Assembly: GCA_004335835.1 (NCBI GenBank)
Contig: RWJK01001200.1
Span: 9,507 to 73,506, forward strand
Reading direction: 5' to 3'
Source of the DNA: Scenedesmus sp. ARA3
Lineage: Eukaryota > Chlorophyta > Chlorophyceae > Sphaeropleales > Scenedesmaceae
DNA: 64,000 nucleotides
Below the pieces are notes generated by a model. The model was not told the origin of the DNA. It saw only the letters and a program-made list of their open reading frames with translations, and made no database searches. Shown here piece after piece: positions 42,245-52,300 of this stretch. How positions within the stretch are numbered: position 1 is the first letter of the stretch; each line of letters starts with the position of its first letter. A program made the position numbers and the translations under genes.

Positions 42245-45200
42245 CTAAACCACGACCCTGCTGCTCCTCAGCCGCCCAGGCAGCTGCACCTCTGGGTGCT
42301 CCAGCCTGTACGCCTCCACCTCATCAAACAGCCCCGTCAGCTTCTCCCGTGCAGCCGTTATAACGTCATTTTGAGCCGCCAGCATCTCCTTCAGCTGCTG
42401 CAGCTTCGCAGGGTTCACTAAGCCCTGCGGCGGCTTAGTCACCTGGCGCCTGTCACGAGCCCTGTTAGATGCCAAAGCAGGAACCCCCAAAAAGGGGCTG
42501 CGGCCAGCACCTGCTGATGCAGGCGTCTGCTGCTGCAGCAGCGGGCTTGAGTAACCGCCGAAACTGCTGCCGTAACCGCCGCTGACAGGCGTGCCAAACC
42601 CAAGAGTGCTGCTGCCAGCAGGCCTCATGGGCGTCGCTGCTGCGGCGTGCTGCTGCTGCTGCTGCGCTGCTGCCGTGTATGCTTCCAGCCGCGCCTGCAG
42701 GGCTCTCCAGGAGGCCCTCAGCTGGTCGCGCCGCTGCTCCCACACCTGCAGCAGCACAGCAAACCACACACAAGATGTTACATAACGTTACTTGTGTTAC
42801 ACAGCAAGCCAGTCGTGCCTGCAGGGCTCTCCAAGAGGCCCTCACCTGGTCATGCCACTGCTTCCACACCTGCAGCAGCACAGCAAACCACACACAAGAT
42901 GTTACATAACGTTACTTGTGTTACACAGCAAGCCAGTCGTGCCTGCAGGGCTCTCCAAGACGCCCTCAGCTGGTCACGCCACTGCTCCCACACCTGCAGC
43001 AGCACAGCAGCACACATCGTGTTACACAACGTTACTTATGTTACACAGCAAGCCAGTCGTGCCTGCAGGGCTCTCCAGGAGGCCCTCAGCTGGTCACGCC
43101 ACTGCTCCCACACCTGCAGCAGCACAGCAGCAGCCGGTGATACAGCACGCGGTCACCTTACTGGGTTACTCCAGTGTAACCCCGCCAACGTTCTGTAGCA
43201 CACTCACCCCGCACACCTCAAACTGCTTGTCCATCTGCCGCTCTGCCGCACCCGCCGCGGCAGCTAACAGTACAGCTATAATACCACATTAACACCATAC
43301 ACCAACACAAACCCAGCCTGCGCACCTCAAGTGTGTGTTCTTGTGCTGCTCAGCTGCACTCATTGGAAACACACAAGAGCAGGCCGTCAACCAACCCACT
43401 CTGTAACACACTAAAACCCAGCATACCTCCAGCTGCTTGTCCATCTGCTGCTCCGCCGCGCTGGGCGGCCGCGGCAGCGACCAGTGCAGCCCCGCAAGCA
43501 GGCTGCTGCGCTCAGCCAGCCAACCGCCACCACTTCACCTCAAAGCACAGCACAGCATAGAAAGCACGGAAAAGCACAGCGAACTCTGCACACCTCACAA
43601 CCTGCTTTCCCATCTGCTGCTCAGCAGCGCGACGCACATTCGCTGACGGCAAGCACAAACAAGGCACGCACCTCCAGCTGCTTGTCCATCTGCTGCTCTG
43701 CTGCGCTGGGCGGCCGCGGCAGCGACCAGTGCAGCCCAGCCAGCAGGCTGCTGCGCTCAGCCAGCGTGTCGGCAACAGAGCCCAGCCTCGCCAGCCTGCC
43801 AGCAATGGCCTCCTGGCGGTGTGCTGCTGCTGCTGCCAGCTCGCGCAGGGCGGCGATGGCTGCTGTCTGCTCATGCGACTGCAGGGGGAGGTGTGGCGCA
43901 GGGAGGTGCCGCAGTGTGACGTGTTTAGGCTAATATGACGAATGACAGGTGCAACTTGTGTGAAGTGGGCCATGCTTCACTGCATCATCAGGTCAGACCT
44001 ATTGTCTGCTCGTGAGCCTGCTGGGCGAGGTGCGGCAGTGTAACGTGCTGTGGTTATGTGTTGAGTGGGGGTGCAGCTGGTGCTTGGTGAGTCATGCTTC
44101 ACTGAAAGTCAATGGTCAGATCTCTTGAAACCTCCTGTAACGCTTGAGATGTTGCCCGCTAGAAGCCACGCAGCAGCTGTGAGCAAGGAACAGCCGATAA
44201 CAGCTGCAGGGCTCTCACCTCATGCAGCTGCCTGCTAAAACGCACGCAGCAGCTGTGATCATGCACCATGCATTTATCTGCAGACATAAATATGCACTGC
44301 TACCAGCCAGTTCGCCAAAAAAAACAGCTAGATGCCCCACCTCATCATGCAGTTGCCGCACCTCATCATGCAGTTGCCGCACCTCATCATGCAGTTGCCG
44401 CACCTCATCATGCAGTTGCCGCACCTCATCATGCAGTTGCCGCACCTCATCATGCAGTTGCCGCACCTCATCATGCAGTTGCCGAGCGCGCTCAGTCAGG
44501 TCGGCATGCGCCCCATTCGCAAACTCCACATGTGTTCGCAGCAGCCAACTGGCAACATCATTCAGGTATTGCAGGCCTGCAGGGTCTGCAGGGGTCAGCT
44601 GGGACAGGTTTGGGGGCCGCTGGGGGGCAGGCAGCCGGCGAGGTCCCCTGCAGATGTCTGCGTAGAAGTCCTGCAAGGAACGCGGTCAAACGTTCACAGC
44701 AGCGGTCAAACATGACGGTCAACACCGCGGTCAAATGGTCACGAGCAATACTCAGCGGTCATCAGGGCAGTGTCAGGCAGAGTGTCGGGCAGTGTAAACA
44801 GGGTTCCTTTGCAGCTAATCGCTTTCAGATGTGAAGAAGAGATAAGCAGAGAATTGGGGTGCTTCAGCATCGTATCGGCTACTATATCGTGTTGGACCTC
44901 CTCCATCATGTTTAGCACCCAAACCCTGAACCCTGGACCCTGCTCACCTCCATCCTGCCTTTTGCGTCAACCTCCTCAGGGCTTAGCGCCAGCTCCCCAA
45001 GCCCTAAACCCTCGCCCTCGCCTGCGCCCTCTCCTAAACCGCCAAGCACGCCCTCTCCCAAAACCCCAGCAGGCCTGGGCCTCAGGAAGGTCAGGCAGCC
45101 GCCACTGCCGCTGCCAGCTGCAGCAGCAGCAGGGACGATTGCAGATCCTCCGCTGCCGTGCTGCTGCTGCTGCCCTGGTGCGGCCTCCAGCACAACACAG

Positions 45201-48200
45201 CCACTGCCAAGCAGCGCATTGCCAACCACACAGCTGCTGACAACAGCGCTGCCAGATACCAGCAGCTCCTGAAGCACAGGGGCCGCCAGCTGCTGTTGCT
45301 GCTGCTGTTGTAGCTGCAGCTGCAGCTGTAGCTGCCCAAGCGCTGCACCGTTTGCAGCAGCTGCTGCATCATCAAGCCGTGCAGCCAGCTGCTGCAGCCA
45401 TCTGATATTGATACCCCAGCAGCCCTGATCATGGCATGCCCAAAACCTCCCTGGAAGCTCAGGAGCTGCATGCAACGTTACTTTTGTCAGCTGTAACAGC
45501 TGCTGATCTTCCAGATCCTCTGCTGCATCGTCATCATCACTGCCAAGCCCTAAACCGCCAAGCATTAAGCCGCCGCCCCTGCTGCTGCTGCCGTTGCGCT
45601 GCCTGCTGCTGCTGCTGCCAAAGCCACCCCTGGCAGCTGAAGGGTCATAGCCTGCGTCACTTTCTTCGTCACTGTCTGTTGCGCTTCCGCCTGCTGAGTC
45701 AGCGTCATCCTCAACTTCCCAGTCCGAAGTTCCCGCTGCTGCTGCTGGCGAGTGCAGGTTGATCTTCAGCACGTCCAGCAGCAGCAGCGGGCTCACAAGG
45801 CTGCCTGCTGCTGCTGCTGCTGCTGAGTGCGTGCCTGATTGCTGTTGTGACTCCTCAGCAACAGGTGCTAGCCCTGCACCAAGAGAAGCATAGCACAGAT
45901 GCCGATGGCAGCGCACGTCAACAACGTCAGATCACGTAGTAAATGGAACGTCAGATGACATTGTCACAATGTGTCAAGCGTAAAATCAGCAGGTGAGCAA
46001 GAACAGCATAATCCACATCAGCTTGCAGCTGCTGCTGGCCCCAACATGCTGCTGGCGCCACACATGACACCTGCCAGCACGCTTGCATACACAACTCCTG
46101 GCGGTGAACCCATATCTGCCAGCAGCTGCTGCTGCTGCTGCTCAAAACCCTGCTTACGCACGCTGCAAGCGACTTGAACTCCTGGCACTGCCTCGCACGC
46201 CCTCATCTGCTGCTGCAGATGCGCAAGGCACTGCCTCGACTTGAAAGCGCACAGCTGCCAGCTGCTGCTGCTCCTGCAATATAGGCGCCCCGCCTCAAAG
46301 CGCGCTGGCAGCAACATTCAAGCCACCCAAGCACGCCCTCACCTGCTGCTGCAGGAGCGCAAGGCACCGCCTCGACCTCATAACGCACCGCTGCCACCTC
46401 CCCTTTCTTGTCATAGGCACACTGCGGCGCGCCATCCAGCCACACCGGCAGCACCTGGCCCAGCTCCAGCGCATGCGCATACACGCTGCCATTGCTAAAC
46501 CCCGTGGCCACCACACTGAACCCTGAACCCTGGCCGCTGCCAGATCCAGGGTTTAGCGACAGGCCGGCTAAACCGCTGGAGGCGCCGCCGCCGGTGCTGA
46601 GAGCCAGGGTGCAGGCTACACTGCGCAGGGCTCGCTGCTTGAGTGATTCGGCACCGCTGTTGAGGGGCCCTTGTAGGGCTGGTGCTGCTGTCTCTAGCAT
46701 GTGGGGGCGTGCTGAGACTGCCTCAGACTCGTGTGACAGCACAGACAAGAAAGCGGCCTGCAGCGGGGTGTGGCAGCGCAAGTACAGCAGCGGAGCAGGG
46801 GGTGAGGGCGTAATTCCGTTAGGGACACTTCTGGTGATGCAGCAGGTGCAGCGGGACGCAGCGGGGTGCTGTCGCTGCTGCCATGTGAGAAAGTGCAGTA
46901 CAGCACACAAACAGCAGACAGGCAGCGGGTGGGATAGTGTACATGGTAAGGAAGAGCGCCAGAAGGGCGCAACTAACACACACAAGCTAGTGAGTCTAAA
47001 CTCACCAGCAGCCATGCGTGCGCGGTGCTGTCGCTGCTGCCATCCAGCAGCCGCTGCAGCGCCCCGGCCGCCACGCGCATGCCAAACGGCGCCACCGGGC
47101 ACAGCACATACACGCCGCCATTGCTCGCCAAAAATAACACCGCCAGGCTCGCCCAGCCGCTGCTAGGCGGCCCAAACGCAAACGACGTCAGCCGCGGCGG
47201 CAGTCCTCCACCGCTGCCGCTGCTGCTTGCGGCGCCAGATGCGCCAAATGCTGCGCCCCTGCGCAGGCCGACTGACTGCTGAATGCCTGGCAGGCGCAGC
47301 GCAAAAGTCTGCTCTGCCTCTGAGAGGTGGCTGGTGTGGTAGAGGCGCCAGCGGTTGTCGGAGGACAGCGCCGCAAAGTGGCTTGGGCTGCTGGGGTGCC
47401 ACGCAGCCTGCAGCAGCAGCAGCAGCAGCGAGGCGTTATATAGTAGCAGTGTGCAAGAATTTGGACCCTATCATTCACACAGCAGCCCACCACCGGCTGC
47501 TGAAGCGTTTATCAAGTACAAGCAGCAGGGACAATTTCTGTCTGCACCACCCTTGTTCATAAGAGGCGATAAGCAAACAAGATGCCTGGTATCTCAACCT
47601 GTAGATTGTATTCTTGTATTCTGGCTCACCTTCAGGATCCTCATGCTGGGCCGCTCCCTGTACAGGCCCCGGTGCACATGCAGCAGGCTCGCAACGCGCT
47701 GCTTGGCTGCCGGGTGGCTGCTGCTGCTGGCGCCTGCTGCTGCTGCTGCTGGCTGGGAGCCGTACAGGTCCACGAGTGCCAGCACGGGTGCGGCATCTTC
47801 CTGCGAGCAAGCAGTAGATCAGGTGTGTAAGGAACAAGCAGCAGCAGGCACTGCAGGCGTGACTTGCAGCAGCAGTACAGGTCCACAAGTGCCAGCACGG
47901 GTGCCGCATCTTCCTGCGAGCAGAAAACGCCCAGGGGTGTAGGAAGCAAGCAGCAACAGACATCGCAGGTGCTCACAGCAGGGTAACTTGCGCAGCACAC
48001 ATATACACAAGAGCCAGCACGGGTGCGGCATCTTCCTGCAAGCAGACGTGGGCCAGCAGCAGCAAGCATTGCAGGCGCAAATGCAGGCATGAATTGCAGC
48101 AGACTGGTGATACAACATTCTGTGCGGTGCTGCAGCGTACCAGCTGCTGGCCGCCAAGACGCTGCTGCTTTGTAGTGAACAACCCAGCTTGCATCTGCAG

Positions 48201-48799
48201 CGCTGGCACCGCATGATGTATGCAAGTTGACTGCCTGAGCAGCCCTGCGCCTCTCTGAACACCACCAAACAAACACATGACAAACAGAGCGCCGTGCGTT
48301 CTGCAGTGTTCCTGGTTACCGTGGCTCGGGTGCTGCAGTGCTGCTGCCTGTTGAGCTGCCTGCCTTGTTATACTGCAGCAAGCAGCAGCTGCGCACCTGT
48401 CTTGTTGCGCCCACCAGCAGCAGCTGATGCCCGTCTGCGGACGCTGCTGCAGCTGTGATGTCGAAATCGATTGCTGGCACAGTCTGCACCACCTGCACCA
48501 CTGGCACGTCATTCAACAGCACAGCTGCTTCCTGCAAGGCAAACAGTGGGGGTTGCAGCAGGTGGTGATGTGTTGACAGGTGCGCAGCTGCACGGATGGG
48601 TGTGTACTGCAACAGTAGTGCCATTGCAGTGACCTCTCCATCTGGCAGTGCATGCGAGGATTCAGAGAGCTGTAAAGCTAGCAAGATCACTCTCCTGGTC
48701 CTTACCTGTGCATCTGTAGTCTTCAGGGCATCTGGGTAGACATCTGCCATCCAGATAGCAAAGGTCCCTGGGTGCACATCCGATCTGGCCACTCCATAC
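42245..48799 (-). CDS. NUP88: Nucleoporin Nup88/MOS7 homologue
   Basis: Scaffold nucleoporin of the cytoplasmic face of the nuclear pore, partner of Nup214/Nup82-type complexes, involved in protein export. Minus-strand exons are 48799-48706, 48531-48397, 47800-47630, 47407-47006, 46757-46343, 45873-44948, 44670-44341, 43878-43672 and 42745-42245 (stop TAG 42247-42245). Recognisable blocks are AAWHPSSPSHFAALSSDN, NGGVYVLCPVAPFG, GFSNGSVYAHALELGQVLPVW and LVSPLLLLDVLKINLH in the beta-propeller part. A coiled-coil C terminus follows, including a seven-fold LHDEVRQ heptad repeat and KLQQLKEMLAAQNDVI. The model gives about 1,045 residues against about 810 in the Arabidopsis protein. The excess is low-complexity Ser/Gly/Asp/Gln sequence in exon 45873-44948. 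The first in-frame ATG in exon 48799-48706 is 48750; a further 5' exon is likely. A 9-nt microexon at 44227-44219 is possible. Confidence 0.82.
42685..43130 (-). repeat. Four ~125-bp copies of the start of the last Nup88 exon
   Basis: On the minus strand, GCTGCAG|GTGTGGGAGCAG and the next 65 bp occur near 43117, 42993 and 42870 before the intact exon starting at 42745. The intron parts share GTTACATAACGTTACTTGTG-like sequence. Confidence 0.93.
43205..43760 (-). repeat. Copies of the end of Nup88 exon 43878-43672
   Basis: GAGCAGCAGATGGACAAGCA with the following GAG|GT donor recurs at about 43490-43430 and, more worn, near 43625-43598 and 43260-43210. All lie downstream in the sense of transcription. 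Confidence 0.85.
44342..44490 (-). repeat. 21-bp minisatellite coding coiled-coil heptads
   Basis: Seven units of 21 bp encode LHDEVRQ at the end of Nup88 exon 44670-44341. Each unit contains GATGAG|GTGCGG, which also fits a 5' splice site. Confidence 0.95.
47408..47430 (-). repeat. Sense-strand CTG tract before a Nup88 acceptor
   Basis: On the minus strand a CTG run ends in CAG directly before exon 47407-47006, mirroring the plus-strand genes. Confidence 0.9.
47801..48045 (-). repeat. Two extra copies of the start of Nup88 exon 47800-47630
   Basis: CAG|GAAGATGCCGCACCCGT and the next ~20 bp occur at about 48035 and 47915 upstream (in transcription sense) of the intact exon. Confidence 0.9.
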
Positions 48800-49389
48800 C
48801 TGCATGTCCAGCCAGTTCATCGTTATCACCTTGATCCATACAGTTGCTTTATGCATACTGCCGTCAGGTAGCTTACAAGCGTCCTGTTTCATCTCCAGCT
48901 ATAGCAGCACACTGTGCCCAGGCCATCTGGCCCACTAGCTTGGTGCTAGCGCTATCTTGCGTGATGAAACGTATCAACACATTAAATCCGGTTCATTCTT
49001 CTTGTCACAGACTAAAAGGAGAACTTGCTGCTGCCAGCTGAAGTTTGTACTGCCAGCCCAAGCACCAGAACAGCTGATCCACTGGCAAAACCGACAAGCT
49101 AAGCACAAAGTAATCCAAGCAGCACTCGCTGAACTGCACAAAGACAGCACGTAACAACATGTGTCTGCTGGTATTCTCATTTTCCGCGTCAGCAACCGAA
49201 CGGTGTTTACACGTGCCTTAGCAAATACTCATGCGATTCTATCTTGCTGCACAATGTAAGTAGGCATCAGTCTGTTTGCAGTGACACCGCATATCTTTTT
49301 CACCCGCCTTTGCATCACCAAAGTGGCAGCCTGAGCACGTTGCCCCTCAACTGCATTTGATTGCGCTCCCACAAGGAGTCGCAGCAACC
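48800..49389. promoter_or_regulatory. Shared upstream region of divergent Nup88 and acyl-CoA oxidase genes
   Basis: The two genes are transcribed away from each other with only about 640 bp between in-frame ATGs (48750 and 49390), so their promoters probably overlap. I see no clear TATA box. The first Nup88 exon may lie inside this interval. Confidence 0.5.
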
Positions 49390-52300
49390 ATGTCTAGGCC
49401 GGTGGATGAGCGCACACGGCAGCTGCAGGCGCCAAGCACTGCACTGGTCACCAAGCATGCTGAGGACCCAGTGCAGGACCTTGCCAACGAGCGTAAGCGC
49501 GCTTCGTTCAGCTCCCAGGAGCTGTGTTACTTTCTTAATGGAGGCAAGGAGAAGGTGGAGCGCAGGTGGGGCCTGGAGCTGGCCTGGACCTGGGGCTGTT
49601 GCATGGTGCTGTTGTGTGTGGTTGCTGATGTGTGCATCACAGTGGCGCATGGTGAACAGAATCGTCAGCTGTGCTGTTCTGATGCATACAAATGCACTGT
49701 TGGACCTATAGCAGCAATGGGATGCAGGCATGTTGTGATGATGCCATCCTGCAAGCTGTGTAGCCTGAAGGCAGCCGGTGAAAGAAGCCGCAGCAACAGC
49801 TACAGCACCTACAGCACCTGCATGCACCACACATCATACGCGCAATTGTCACGGCATGCATGGAAGTGGTCAGCCACAGCAGCAGCAGCCAGCATCAGCA
49901 GAGAGTAGCCCTTGCATGCGCATGGGCCGCTGTTGGTGTGTGAATGCTCAGCTGCACTGCGCCCATGCAGTGTCCTGCAAGCTGCCGTCATTGCTGGGTG
50001 CACGGCCGCCCCATCATCGCCTGTGCCACTGAAACTGGTTGTATCACCTCCATCTAGCACACAACAGTGGTGCAGCGGGGGATACATACTCCTACAATCC
50101 CCGCATGCAACGCTAGCAAATGCTAGACACAGTTGCATGGCAACCATTGGGGTTCCCTGTCGCTTTCTGTCACTTCCTGTTGGGTTCATTTGCTGAGGTG
50201 CTGTGCAGACTAGCGGGGCCGGCAAGGAGCAGCATCATTGCCAGCATGTTGTGTGCAATGCCTGACAAATGTTATACGCAAATTGCTGCTGTTCCTGCAG
50301 GGCGCAGTTTGCTGAGGTGCTGTTTAAGACCAGCTGGGCCAGGAAGGAACAGCAGTACTGCCAATTCATTGTGCGCAATGCCTGACACTATTATACGCCA
50401 ACTGCCGCTGTTCCTGCAGGGCGCAGTTTGCCGAGGTGCTGTCCAAGACCAGCTGGGCCAGCAAGGAGCAGCAGTACTTCCACACGCGCGAGGAGGAGTA
50501 CGTGCACAACCTGCGCTGCTCGTTGGGCATCTGGTGAGGCGCAGTTGGGCATCTGGTGAGGCGCAGTTGGGCATCTGGTGAGGATCAGTTGGGCATCTGG
50601 TGAGGCGCAGTTGGGCATCTGGTGAGGCGCAGTTGGGCATCTGGTGAGGNNNNNNNNNNNNNNNNNNNNNNNNNNNNNNNNNNNNNNNNNNNNNNNNNNN
50701 NNNNNNNNNNNNNNNNNNNNNNNNNNNNNNNNNNNNNNNNNNNNNNNNNNNNNNNNNNNNNNNNNNNNNNNNNNNNNNNNNNNCAGTTGGGCATCTGGTG
50801 AGGCGCAGTTGGGCATCTGGTGAGGCGCAGTTGGGCATCTGGTGAGGCGCCAGAGGCCATCGCAGTTGGTTGGGCTGGGGTTGGCTGCGCACAGCAACAG
50901 CAGCCGTGTGGCAGTCAGCCGGTGCTTGGGTGGCGCACAACCTGCGCTGGAGGCCAGGCTCATACTATGTAGTACTAGTTGACAGCGCTTGAGGCCAGAC
51001 TAGCTGGCTGCGCTTGGGGCATGGGTGGTTGGGCGCAGCGGCAGTCCTCTGGCAGTTGGACAGTGCAGGGGCGGTGCTGCTTCTTAGGGTTGGGGTGGAG
51101 TACACAACCTGCGCTGCTCGCTGGGCATTTGGTGAGGCGCCAGAGTGCAGTTGTTTCATTTTGGTTTGCAGCTCATGTCAGTCTTTCCCACAGCAGCAGC
51201 GCAGGACTTGAAGCCGGCACGTGCCTGGCTGGCCTGCACACAGCAGCAGCGCAGGGTGATCAGGTCCCCAGTTCCTGAGGTGGATGATGATGGTGACTGT
51301 AATGCTCTGTTCATTGGCTGCAAGCAGAAGATGACGAGTGAGAAGCTGTCCATGGACGACTGGCTGACGACTGCCTGGCAGCAGGTTGATAGTATGTAAT
51401 TTTCGCTGTCATGTTTTGTTCATTGCCTGCAGGCAGAAGATGACGAGTGAGAAGCTGTCCATGGATGACGGGCTCATGATGCGTACACTGGCAGACAGCC
51501 CGGGAGGCCTGGAGCTGCACATCGGGGTGAGACGGCAGCAACTGCTGCTGCAGCCCATATCACCAGCACACTGTGTGATGTGGTAAAGAAGGCCCGCACC
51601 TCCGTTGCCTGACTGTATGGCAGCTGCACCGTATGTGTGCTCTTGGTGCCGCTTTTAAGAGCAGCATGTGTGGACCTGCTAATCCTCTTGGTGTGTTGCA
51701 TGTGGACGGCGGCGCTTGGCTCACCCTGTTGTAACTGCCGCCGCCGCTGCTGCTGCTGCTGCTGCCGCTGCTGCTGCTGCAGATGTTCATGCCCACCATC
51801 ATGTCGCAGGGCGATGCTGAGCAGCAGGCCAAGTGGATCCCGCCCTGCCTCAACCTGCAGGTGGGCGTGATGCGATCCTTGGCAGTGGCCATGGCGTGCC
51901 AGACCGCTGCATTTGATTGTTGTTTGTGTTGTGATGCGTGGCAGCGTTAACTCTGGTAGATGGTGGAGCACTGATCTGCCTCTATAGCAGTGTGGCAGCT
52001 GCGCATGCCATGTCGCACCACATGACGTGTATATGTGCTTCAGCGGACTCATCATCCTCAAAGATACTTGCTGTTGTGCTGCACTGGCTCTGCTTTGCGC
52101 AGATTATCGGCACGTACGCGCAGACGGAGCTGGGCCACGGCACCTTTGTGCGCGGCCTGGAGACCACCGCCACCTACGACCCAGCTAGCCAGGTGAGGCA
52201 GCAGCAGCAGAGCAGCAGCAGCAGCAGCATCTATCTCTGGGCTCAGCACCAGTAGCTGCGCCTGTTTGCTCCGCACACTGTGCGCCAGCAGCAGCTGAAG

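Noticed and set aside
44222..44665. Plus-strand frame with TSSCSCR repeats
   Set aside because: Antisense shadow of the Nup88 heptad minisatellite.
44912..45916. 334-codon minus-strand frame as an independent gene
   Set aside because: It is Nup88 exon 45873-44948 plus bits of intron on both sides.
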